Shown: piece after piece, positions 15,648 through 23,513 of the stretch
How positions within the stretch are numbered: the first letter of the stretch is position 1
Layout: each line of letters begins with the position of its first letter
NCBI GenBank assembly: GCA_017524445.1
Contig: JAFXVP010000058.1
Coordinates: forward strand, 1-64,000
DNA length: 64,000 nucleotides
Reading direction: 5' to 3'
Origin: Clostridia bacterium
GTDB taxonomy: Bacteria > Bacillota > Clostridia > Christensenellales > CAG-138
Translations under genes and position numbers: made by a program
The notes under the pieces: generated by a model
What the model was told of the DNA's origin: nothing
The model's database searches: none
Seen by the model: the letters and a program-made list of their open reading frames with translations, nothing else

Positions 15648-17501
15648 ATGAAGAAATCGACGCAGCGGATCATCATCCTCGTATCGGTGATCGCGGCCGT
15701 CGCGCTGTTCGCGCTGTTCCTGTCCGATATCCTGATCCCGTTTATCCGTCTTGAGATTAATAACGACGTCGAAGGCGCGAAGGAGCTTCTCGTCGACAAG
15801 GGCGTGCTCGGCTTCCTTTCCGTCGTGCTCGTCGAGGCGCTGCAGATGGTCGTCGTGTTCATTCCGGCGGAGTTCATCCAGATCTCGTCGGGACTCAGCT
15901 ATCCGTTCTATATCGCGCTTCTTTTGTGTGATCTCGGCGCGTGTCTCGGCGCGACGATCATTTACGTGCTGGTCACGACGTTCCGGTTTTCAAGCGAGGC
16001 GTACGAAAAGAACGAACGAAAGATCGAAAAGCTTGCCGCAAGGGTCAAAAAGGACCGCGGCACGCAGCTTTTGCTGTACCTGCTGTTCATCATGCCGTTG
16101 ATCCCGTTCGGCGCGATCTGCTACTACGGCAGCTACAGCAAGATGAAATACCGCCGCTATATCTTCACCGTCGCGACCGGCGTCATCCCGTCGATCGTCA
16201 CGTCCAACCTCATGGGCATGGCGGCGCGGTATTTCATCAGCAACGACCTTCCGTTGTGGCTTCTGATCCTCATCATCATCGGGCTTGCCGCCATTCTGCT
16301 CGTCATTCTGTTCCTGTTCCTCAACAAGGTCTTTTTGAAACAGAACGCGGGCACGCCGGATTCGGTGTACCTCACCGGCTTTTTCTCCCTGCTGCACCGG
16401 TTCTGCCGTCCCAAATGCAGGCTGCACGTGGACGACGCGAAGCTTCGCGATCTTCCCGCGCCGTTTATCGCGCTCTGCAACCATGAGTCGTTCTTCGACA
16501 TGTACTACACAAACCGCCTGTTCCAGAATGCGAAAGCGACCCCGTCGTACGTCGTGAACAAGCATTACATCGCAAGCCCTCTCGTCCGAAAGATCGCGGC
16601 AAAGGGCGGCGTGATCCCGAAAAAGCTGTTTACGCCGGATCTGTCCGTGCCGGTGCAGATCATGCGCATGCTCAAAAAAGGGTATCCGGTCATCATCTTC
16701 CCGGAGGCGCGGCTTTCGGTCGACGGGCGCAATAATCCGATCATCGACAGGAGCGCGGCGTTTTACCGCAGGCTCAAAACTGATCTTGTGCTCGTGAAGA
16801 TCCGCGGCTCGTACTTCGCAAAGCCCAAGTGGCGCAAAACCTTTTTCCGTTCGGATATCTTCGTTTCCGCCGAACGCGTGATCACCAAAGACGAGATCGC
16901 CGCCATGACCGACGACGAACTGAACCGGCTGATCGACGAGTCGTTCGCGTTCGACGAATCCGTCGATCCGGTCAACACATACAGGCAAAAGAACAAGGCG
17001 AAGGGACTTAGTAACATCCTGTACCGCTGCGTCGACTGCGGCGCGCTGTATACCACGCAGGGCGCGGGGAACGAGCTCACTTGTTCCGCCTGCGGAAAGG
17101 TACACCGGCTGAACGAGCAGTATCTCTTTGAAGACGAGCCGTTTTCGATCGGCGCGTACTATGCAAAGATCAAGGACCTTGAGAAGGCGGAGCTGAATGA
17201 GCTGCGCCTCGAAGCGGACGTCGACACCGTGATCTTCCGTGATACCGGCAGGTACAGGACCAGGGAGAAGGGGCATTGCACGCTGACGAACGAGGGCTTT
17301 TCCTACCGCTCGGAGAGCGTCCGCTTCACGCTCGGCTTCGACGCGCTGCCGGCGCTGCCGTTCTCTGTGAACGAAGAGTTCGAAACGTATTACAACGGAG
17401 ACCAGTACTATTTCTACCCGACCGAAAACCGTCGGCAGGTCGTGCGCTGGGCGCTGATCGTCGACCTCGTCAAGGAGCTGCGTGATGAAACAGAATCGTA
17501 A
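15648..17501 (+). CDS. VTT/DedA-like membrane protein fused to a PlsC-type acyltransferase and zinc ribbon
   Basis: A 617-residue protein in three parts. Residues about 1-235 are membrane-embedded with five or six hydrophobic segments and look like the SNARE-associated VTT/DedA family, which includes lipid scramblase-like proteins. Residues about 250-430 are a 1-acylglycerol-3-phosphate acyltransferase-type domain with NHESFFD (the H-x4-D motif) and FPEARLS. Residues about 460-490 hold two CxxC pairs (CVDCG, CSACG) that suggest a zinc ribbon. The likely role is membrane phospholipid acylation coupled to lipid movement. A GGAGGGG site precedes the ATG, and the last 17 bases overlap the next gene. 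Confidence 0.75.
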   Translation: MKKSTQRIIILVSVIAAVALFALFLSDILIPFIRLEINNDVEGAKELLVDKGVLGFLSVVLVEALQMVVVFIPAEFIQISSGLSYPFYIALLLCDLGACLGATIIYVLVTTFRFSSEAYEKNERKIEKLAARVKKDRGTQLLLYLLFIMPLIPFGAICYYGSYSKMKYRRYIFTVATGVIPSIVTSNLMGMAARYFISNDLPLWLLILIIIGLAAILLVILFLFLNKVFLKQNAGTPDSVYLTGFFSLLHRFCRPKCRLHVDDAKLRDLPAPFIALCNHESFFDMYYTNRLFQNAKATPSYVVNKHYIASPLVRKIAAKGGVIPKKLFTPDLSVPVQIMRMLKKGYPVIIFPEARLSVDGRNNPIIDRSAAFYRRLKTDLVLVKIRGSYFAKPKWRKTFFRSDIFVSAERVITKDEIAAMTDDELNRLIDESFAFDESVDPVNTYRQKNKAKGLSNILYRCVDCGALYTTQGAGNELTCSACGKVHRLNEQYLFEDEPFSIGAYYAKIKDLEKAELNELRLEADVDTVIFRDTGRYRTREKGHCTLTNEGFSYRSESVRFTLGFDALPALPFSVNEEFETYYNGDQYYFYPTENRRQVVRWALIVDLVKELRDETES

Positions 17502-18951
17502 AACACTGTTGAACCTGTCGACCAAGACGTTCATTCAGGTCGTCGTGCTGCTGTTCGTGCTGATGCTCGTCGCGGTCGTGCTGACGTACGTGATTCCGAA
17601 GGGCGAATTCGGCAAGCTGACCGACGAAGCCGGGAACGTCCTTGTGGACGAAAAGGGCAATGAACAGCTTGATTTTACCGACTACCGGAGAATCGAAGGC
17701 GCGTCCGGCATTCCGATCTGGAAGGGCCTGCTGGCGCCGATCCTCGTGTTCGGCTCGGCGAACGGGCTGGAGCTCATTATGCTGTCGCTGTTCCTCGTCA
17801 CGGTGTTCGCCGCGTTCCAGGTCATGAGCGACGTCGGCGGCATCCGCGCGCTGGTCGGACGGGTCGCAAGCCGGTTTGAAAAGCGAAAGGGCCTGCTGCT
17901 GGCGGCGATCGCGCTGGTGTTCATGGCGTTCGGCGCGTTCCTCGGCCTGTTTGAGGAGATGCTGTCGATGCTGCCGATCGTGACCGCGCTGTGCGTGCTG
18001 ATCGGTTACGACTCGTTCACGGGCTTCCTCGTCAGCATCATCGCCTGCGGCTTCGGCTTTGCAAGCGCAATCACCAATCCGTTCACGGTGCTGACGGCGG
18101 CGCGCCTGATCAACGCGAACCCGATGGAGCATATCTGGTACCGCATCGTCATCTTCGCCGTGATGTACCTGCTGCTGCTCGGCTTCGTGTTCCTGTATGT
18201 CAGACGGCTTAAAAAGGATCCGACAAGGAGCCTGACGCTTGCGCACGACGAAACGCTGCGCGCGGCGGGGACCGCGCAGGACGGGACTGCGCTGTCGCCG
18301 GAGAACGAAAAGCGCATTTCGCGCATCTACATTGTATTTCTGCTTTTAGGTCTTGCGCTGATCGTCACCTGTTCGCTGATCGAGTCGCTTCGCGGCGTGA
18401 CCGTCGTGGTGCTGATCGCGTACTTTTTGATCTTCGGGCTTTTGGCGGGTTTCCTTTCCGCAAAGGCCGCGAAGCCGGTCCTGAAGAGCTTCGGGAAAGG
18501 GATCGTCGGCGCGCTGCCCACGATCGTGTTCATTGCGCTCGCGTCGTCGGTCAAGTACGTCTTTGACGAGGGCGGGATCATGCCGACAATCGTACATTCG
18601 ATCAACACGCTCGTGTCCGGGCACAGCCCGTTCATCGTCACGCTCGTGCTGTACGCGATCATCCTCGTGCTCGAGTTCTTCATCTCGTCCTCGACGGCGA
18701 AGGCGATCCTCGTCATGGGCATGCTCGCGGTGGTTTCCGTGTCGCTCAGTAAGCAGATGCTTGTGCTCATCTACACCTTTGCCGACGGCTATACGAACGT
18801 GCTGTTCCCGACGTCGCCGGTGCTGCTGATCTCGCTTTCGATGATCGGCGTCGACTATTTCAAGTGGGTGAAAAAGAGCGTGCCGCTGTTCGTTCTGAAC
18901 CTTGCGCTCGTCGTCGGTTTTATCGCGCTCGGGATTACATTGGGGTACTGA
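17485..18951 (+). CDS. YfcC-family membrane transporter
   Basis: A 488-residue polytopic membrane protein with about twelve hydrophobic segments. FGAFLGLFEEMLSMLPI in the first half and EFFISSSTAKAILVMGML in the second are the repeated re-entrant motifs of the YfcC/DcuC/AbgT-like superfamily. Members move amino acids, peptides or dicarboxylates; the substrate is not evident. The ATG at 17485 has AAGGAG seven bases upstream and overlaps the end of the acyltransferase gene; a GTG one codon earlier is less likely. It is the nearest transporter to the lysine genes but on another transcript. Confidence 0.8.
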   Translation: MKQNRKTLLNLSTKTFIQVVVLLFVLMLVAVVLTYVIPKGEFGKLTDEAGNVLVDEKGNEQLDFTDYRRIEGASGIPIWKGLLAPILVFGSANGLELIMLSLFLVTVFAAFQVMSDVGGIRALVGRVASRFEKRKGLLLAAIALVFMAFGAFLGLFEEMLSMLPIVTALCVLIGYDSFTGFLVSIIACGFGFASAITNPFTVLTAARLINANPMEHIWYRIVIFAVMYLLLLGFVFLYVRRLKKDPTRSLTLAHDETLRAAGTAQDGTALSPENEKRISRIYIVFLLLGLALIVTCSLIESLRGVTVVVLIAYFLIFGLLAGFLSAKAAKPVLKSFGKGIVGALPTIVFIALASSVKYVFDEGGIMPTIVHSINTLVSGHSPFIVTLVLYAIILVLEFFISSSTAKAILVMGMLAVVSVSLSKQMLVLIYTFADGYTNVLFPTSPVLLISLSMIGVDYFKWVKKSVPLFVLNLALVVGFIALGITLGY

Positions 18952-18958
18952 TTCTTTC

Positions 18959-18998
18959 AAAAAGCCCGTCCTGTCAACTTGACACGGCGCGGGCTTTT
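18959..18998 (+). terminator. Intrinsic terminator after the YfcC-type gene
   Basis: AAAAGCCCG...CGGGCTTTT stem with an inner TGTCAA/TTGACA palindrome. The inner TTGACA doubles as the -35 box of the next promoter. Confidence 0.8.
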
Positions 18999-19008
18999 CT
19001 TGTATGAT
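18979..19008 (+). promoter_or_regulatory. Promoter of the GH31/GPH transporter genes
   Basis: TTGACA (18979-18984) and TATGAT (19003-19008) with an 18-base spacer; the -35 box is in the loop side of the upstream terminator hairpin. Confidence 0.75.
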
Positions 19009-19033
19009 AGAAAAAAGCGCTTAAGGGGTATTT

Positions 19034-21013
19034 ATGCTGTCATCTCACATGCAGTCCGGCGTCTGGACGCTTGCGTTCAACGACCGGCAGATCCTTTCCC
19101 ATTCGCCCGAGCAACCCTTTCTTACGGCGATCCGCCGCGAAAAAACGTATGAAACCGACCGCGGCACGGTCAAGGAGACCGTGACGGAGGTCGAGCGCGT
19201 CCCGCTGACAGAATGCACCGAAAACGGCGACGCCGTCGTGCTTTCCGCAAACGGGCACAGCGTTACTGTTTCGATGACCGAGCGTGCAGACGGCGCAACG
19301 CTTTCGTTCTCCGGCGAAGCGGGCTGGGCGTATGAATTCCGGCTTTTAGCAATCAAAAACGAAGCCGTGTTCGGCGGCGGCGAGCAGTACAGAAAGACGA
19401 ACCTCCGCGGCGAAACGGTCGTCAATTTCGTGTCTGAGCACATCAAGGCAAAGACGGTCATCGAAAAGGCGCTTCTGCCGCGGCGTCTGTACCGCGAAAA
19501 GCCGCATTCCGCGATCGGCAGCTATGCGCCGATGCCGGTGTTTGTGACCGACAAAGGCCGGATGATCCGCTTCGACACCGCTTCCGACGGGAAATCGCAC
19601 TTCGGCGACGACGCATATATCTTTACATTCGACGCCTGCCCGAGATCGCTCACCGTCACGTTCGGCAACAGCTACGACGAACTGCTCCTGTCGTACGCAA
19701 AGGACGTCGAAAACCGGCAGTATCTGCCCGACTGGTGCTTCGACGGCATGATCCTCGGCATTCAGGGCGGCACGCAGACGATCCTCGAAAAGACGTTTGC
19801 CATGCTCGACGCCGGCGCAAAGATTTCGGGCGTCTGGAGTCAGGACTGGTCCGGCGAAAACCGCACGGTCATGGGCAAGCAGGTCTGGTGGAACTGGGAG
19901 GTCGACGAAAATCTCTATCCCGATCTATCGGGCGCAATCGAAAAGCTCAACGCCCGCGGCGTGCGCTTCCTCGCCTATATCAACCCGTACCTTGTCAGGG
20001 ACGGGCGGCTGTATAACGAATGCAAAGAGAAGGGCTATCTCATCACGCGCACGGACGGCAGCGTGTATCACATCAAGTCCACGACGTTCGACGCGGGCAT
20101 GCTCGATCTCACGAATCCCGAGGCGGTCCGCTTTACAAAGGACGTGCTGATCAAAAAGAACATGCTCGATCTCGGCGTGTCCGGCTGGATGGCGGACTTC
20201 GGCGAGTATCTGCCGGTCGACTGCGTGCTTAACTCCGGCGATCCGAAGGAGCTGCATAACCTCTGGCCGGTTCTGTGGGCAAAGCTGAACCGCGAGGCGG
20301 TGGAGGAGTACGGCAGGGACGATATCATGTTTTTTATGCGCTCGGGCTACGTCGGCGTCCAGACCTACGCGCCGGTGCTGTGGAACGGCGATCAGCACAC
20401 CGATACGACGAAGGACTACGGCATGCCGTGCGTCATGCCCGCAAGCTTCTCGCTCGGCTTCTCCGGCGTGCCGATGATCCACTGCGACGTCGGCGGGTTC
20501 TTCTCGTTCGGCAAGATGAAGCGGAACGAGGAGCTGTTTACGCGCTGGATGGAGATGTGTACATTCTCGCTTCTCATGCGCAGTCACGAGTCGATCCGTC
20601 CGTGGGCGAACGCGCAGTTCGACGCGGACAAGGTCAAGGCGCATACCGTGCGGCTCACGAACATTCACGTCGCCTTAAAACCGTATCTCAAACATTGCGA
20701 AGCGCTTGCGAAAGCCGGTCTTCCCGCCATGCGCCCGGACTTTTACGAGGCGATGGAGTACGGCGCAAGCCGCGACATGTACAGCTATCTCCTCGGCGAA
20801 GACCTCTATGTCTGTCCGGTGATCGAACGGCATGCAAAAACGCGCAAGGTGCATCTGCCGAAGGGCGATTGGATCGACTTCTGGACCGGGAAGGAATGTG
20901 CGGGCGGCGCGGAATACACCGTGCCCGCGCCTTTGGGGACCACTCCCGTGTTTTATAAAAAGAACAGCGCATATTCGGATCTGTTCCGCAAAGCAGCGGA
21001 TTTGGATACATAA
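19034..21013 (+). CDS. GH31 alpha-glycosidase, YihQ (sulfoquinovosidase)-like
   Basis: A 659-residue cytoplasmic (no signal peptide) family GH31 enzyme. It has FGGGEQYRK near residue 113, the SQDWSG segment near 273, the nucleophile in GWMADFGEYLP, and the acid/base aspartate in LWNGDQHTD. These are the forms found in the YihQ branch. In E. coli YihQ, Gln288, Arg301 and Trp304 hold the sulfonate (from memory). Here the equivalents are Gln (SQDW), Gln (GKQ) and Trp (VWW), so the arginine is missing. The substrate may be a sulfoquinovoside or another alpha-glycoside. It is followed 18 bases later by a GPH sugar transporter, as in sulfosugar loci. AAGGGG precedes the ATG. Confidence 0.85.
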   Translation: MLSSHMQSGVWTLAFNDRQILSHSPEQPFLTAIRREKTYETDRGTVKETVTEVERVPLTECTENGDAVVLSANGHSVTVSMTERADGATLSFSGEAGWAYEFRLLAIKNEAVFGGGEQYRKTNLRGETVVNFVSEHIKAKTVIEKALLPRRLYREKPHSAIGSYAPMPVFVTDKGRMIRFDTASDGKSHFGDDAYIFTFDACPRSLTVTFGNSYDELLLSYAKDVENRQYLPDWCFDGMILGIQGGTQTILEKTFAMLDAGAKISGVWSQDWSGENRTVMGKQVWWNWEVDENLYPDLSGAIEKLNARGVRFLAYINPYLVRDGRLYNECKEKGYLITRTDGSVYHIKSTTFDAGMLDLTNPEAVRFTKDVLIKKNMLDLGVSGWMADFGEYLPVDCVLNSGDPKELHNLWPVLWAKLNREAVEEYGRDDIMFFMRSGYVGVQTYAPVLWNGDQHTDTTKDYGMPCVMPASFSLGFSGVPMIHCDVGGFFSFGKMKRNEELFTRWMEMCTFSLLMRSHESIRPWANAQFDADKVKAHTVRLTNIHVALKPYLKHCEALAKAGLPAMRPDFYEAMEYGASRDMYSYLLGEDLYVCPVIERHAKTRKVHLPKGDWIDFWTGKECAGGAEYTVPAPLGTTPVFYKKNSAYSDLFRKAADLDT

Positions 21014-21031
21014 AAAACGGAGGGTAAATTC

Positions 21032-22483
21032 ATGGAGTCTTACATTTCCCGCACGAGCGGGATTCGGATGAAGGACAAGCTCGGCTACGCGTTCGGCGAT
21101 CTCGCGAGCTGCCTCGTGTTCGGGCTCACGCAGAGCGTTCTGAACAAGTTCTACACCGACGTCCTCGAAATCAGCGTTCTGAGCGTTATGATCATGACGA
21201 TCATCGCCCGCGTGTGGGACGCGATCAACGACCCGATCTGGGGCAGACTGATCGACCGCTCGCGCGTGTATCCGGACGGACGCTACCGCCATTGGCTGAA
21301 GATCTTTGCCGCGCCGGTCGCGATCGCGGCGATCCTGATGTTTTTCAATGTCAAGGGGTTCGCCATGACTTGGCGCACGGTCTGGATCTACGCTACCTAC
21401 ATCCTGTTCGGCATGCTCTATACCTGCATCAACATCCCGTACGGCTCGATGGCGCAGGTCATCACGTCCGACGACAAGGAGCGCTCGTCGCTGTCCGTGT
21501 TCCGTTCGATCGGCTCCACGTTCGGCGCCATGCCCGCCATGGTGCTCGCGTCCTTTTGCTACGTGAAGGCGCTTGACGCGAGCGGCAACGAGATCCTCGA
21601 CGCAAACGGCAATGCAATGAAGGTCATGAGCCCTACGATCACGATCATCGGCGTCACGATCATCGCCGTGCTCTCCGTCGTGTTCTATTTCCTCTGCTAC
21701 GGCTGGAGCAGGGAGCGCGTCGCCTCGCATCCCGACCCGAAGACGAAGGGGCAGACGTGGAAGGTCGTCAAGACGCTTTTGAAGAGCCGTCCGTTCATGG
21801 CGGTCTCGATCGCGTCCATGCTGTTCCTTGCCGCGCAGATGTTCGGACAGGGCTACAACGCGTACCTGTTCGATAAATTCTTCAACGCGCAAAAGCTGAC
21901 CATGCTCCCGACCGTGTTCCAGTATCTGCCGGTCGCGGTCATCATGTTCTTTGCAACGAAGATGGGCAACAAATTCGGCCGCCGCGAGGTCTGCTCCTAC
22001 GGCGTGCTTGCCGCCGCGGTGTTCTATCTCATTCTGTTCGTGCTCGCGCTCTTTAAGGTCGCGAACGTGTGGCTGTACCTTGCCGCAAACTTCGTCGCGG
22101 GCGTCGGCACGGCGTTCATCTTCCTGCTCATCTGGGCGCTTGCGAACGACGCGATCGACTACAACAAGGTCACCTATAAGCTGAACGACGACGCGACGAG
22201 CTACGCGTTCTATTCCTTCATGCGCAAACTCGGTCAGACCGTCGCGACGATCCTCATCAACGTGCCGCTGCTCATCATCGGCTACGAGGGCAGCAAGCTG
22301 AAGACGGAAAGCTTAGGTCAGCCCGAGCTTTGGACCATGTACAACTACTCGGTCATGATCCCCGCGGTGCTGTTCCTGCTCGTGTTCCTCATCCTGCGGT
22401 TCGTCTATCCGCTTTCAAAACATCGAATCGACGCGCTCCAGGTCGAGAAGGAAGAATACCTCCGCGAACAGGAAGAAGCGTAA
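21032..22483 (+). CDS. GPH-family (MelB-like) sugar/cation symporter
   Basis: A 483-residue protein with twelve predicted membrane segments. DAINDPIWGRLIDRSR near residue 65 is the hallmark cytoplasmic loop of the glycoside-pentoside-hexuronide family, and NIPYGSMAQVITSD near 145 is typical too. It should bring in the glycoside cleaved by the adjacent GH31 enzyme by ion symport; YihO/YihP of sulfoquinovose loci belong to the same family. The ATG is preceded by GGAGGG. An intrinsic terminator follows. Confidence 0.9.
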   Translation: MESYISRTSGIRMKDKLGYAFGDLASCLVFGLTQSVLNKFYTDVLEISVLSVMIMTIIARVWDAINDPIWGRLIDRSRVYPDGRYRHWLKIFAAPVAIAAILMFFNVKGFAMTWRTVWIYATYILFGMLYTCINIPYGSMAQVITSDDKERSSLSVFRSIGSTFGAMPAMVLASFCYVKALDASGNEILDANGNAMKVMSPTITIIGVTIIAVLSVVFYFLCYGWSRERVASHPDPKTKGQTWKVVKTLLKSRPFMAVSIASMLFLAAQMFGQGYNAYLFDKFFNAQKLTMLPTVFQYLPVAVIMFFATKMGNKFGRREVCSYGVLAAAVFYLILFVLALFKVANVWLYLAANFVAGVGTAFIFLLIWALANDAIDYNKVTYKLNDDATSYAFYSFMRKLGQTVATILINVPLLIIGYEGSKLKTESLGQPELWTMYNYSVMIPAVLFLLVFLILRFVYPLSKHRIDALQVEKEEYLREQEEA

Positions 22484-22496
22484 ACGCTGACGCGTT

Positions 22497-22533
22497 CGGT
22501 CCGGTGAAAACCTGTTTTCACCGGACCGGTTTT
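22497..22533 (+). terminator. Intrinsic terminator after the GPH transporter
   Basis: A perfect stem CGGTCCGGTGAAAAC / GTTTTCACCGGACCG followed by GTTTT. It has the same layout as the hairpin at 10361-10399, and in both cases repeat D follows. Confidence 0.88.
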
Positions 22534-22567
22534 CAGATCCCGCCTATGATTCTTCGAATCATGCGAG

Positions 22568-22672
22568 CGGCGGGATCTGCAAGGAGTCAAATTCACCGCA
22601 CATGTCGCTGAATTTGACGGATTGCGCTTTCGTTCTTCCGTCGAAGCTTCCGCGCGTGCGTTTACAACGCAC
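22568..22672. repeat. Dispersed repeat D, copy 2
   Basis: The reverse-orientation partner of the element at 10219-10332. The GTCAAATTCA/TGAATTTGAC palindrome is at 22586-22618 and the GTGCGTT/AACGCAC palindrome at 22656-22672. Confidence 0.8.
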
Positions 22673-22691
22673 TTACGGTGCACGCAGAACA

Positions 22692-22730
22692 AACAACGGC
22701 ACGGATCGGTCCGTGCCGTTGTTGTGTTTT
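22692..22730. terminator. Hairpin between convergent genes, probable terminator of the nucleoside phosphorylase operon
   Basis: A perfect 14-base-pair inverted repeat AACAACGGCACGGA / TCCGTGCCGTTGTT with a TCGG loop. It is T-rich on both sides. It is followed by a GTCATTCTGAG...GAAGAATC segment (22731-22757), of a kind widespread between bacterial genes. Confidence 0.65.
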
Positions 22731-22761
22731 GTCATTCTGAGCCGCAGGCGAAGAATCCGGA

Positions 22762-23511
22762 TCAGATCCGCTTTGCAATCTCAAGTGCAATGTCGAGCTT
22801 GTCGAGATCGTGGTTTGCGCTGTGCAGCCCGTCGTTTTCATAGACCGGCGCGTCGAGCACGTCGCCGGTGACCAGAAAATCGTACAGCTCAAATCCGTGA
22901 AAATCGCAGACCGCCTGCACGCCCGCAAGCTCCATTTCAACGGCGAGACAGCCCTCCGCTTTGCGCTTTTCGAACTGATCCCGCGTCTCACGGTAGAACG
23001 CGTCGGTTGTCCACACGCGCCCCTTGACGTACGGCAAGCGCAGTTCGTCGAAGATCGCGGCAGTTTTGTCCGCGTTTCCGATCGCGATATAGTCGGAGGG
23101 CGGTGCGTAATGATAGGACATGCCCTCGTCGCGGTACGCCTCGGTCGGGATCACGTATTTTCCCGCCGTCGCTTCGCGGTTCAGGTTCCCCGCTGAGCCG
23201 AACATCACAAATTTCGTCGCGCCTGTCTGCCAGTTCAGTTCGATCACGTCGTTTCCGGCAATGGTCGAACCGAGGCCGGCAAGCATTACGGCAAGCGTCG
23301 TTCCGTTGTGTTCGAATGCGTAGACCGGACGGCTGCCGCCGGCGGAATCGAGACTGCCGACCTCGCGCAGCACAAAGCGCGCCTGCATCTCCTTTAAGAT
23401 CACGTGCGAAAAGGTCAGAAGGCAGACGTCCGAGAGGTGCTTTTGCGGACCGAGAAAGTGCCCGGGCGTGAACAGCGGTTCCGATTTGGGATCGAACGAA
23501 TCTGTGATCAT
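22762..23511 (-). CDS. Nucleoside phosphorylase family protein
   Basis: A protein of about 249 residues of the purine/uridine phosphorylase (PNP_UDP_1) family. GSAGNLN near residue 98 matches the phosphate-binding loop, and CLAVEMELAGVQAV near residue 190 matches the nucleoside-binding VEME motif. It would cleave a nucleoside, or a related N-glycoside, with phosphate. The ATG at 23511 is three bases past the preceding stop codon; a TTG at 23517 overlapping that gene is an alternative. It is co-transcribed with the isomerase-like gene upstream, so its substrate is probably linked to that sugar pathway. Its place in a sulfosugar route is not obvious. Confidence 0.8.
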   Translation of the reverse strand: MITDSFDPKSEPLFTPGHFLGPQKHLSDVCLLTFSHVILKEMQARFVLREVGSLDSAGGSRPVYAFEHNGTTLAVMLAGLGSTIAGNDVIELNWQTGATKFVMFGSAGNLNREATAGKYVIPTEAYRDEGMSYHYAPPSDYIAIGNADKTAAIFDELRLPYVKGRVWTTDAFYRETRDQFEKRKAEGCLAVEMELAGVQAVCDFHGFELYDFLVTGDVLDAPVYENDGLHSANHDLDKLDIALEIAKRI

Positions 23512-23513
23512 AC

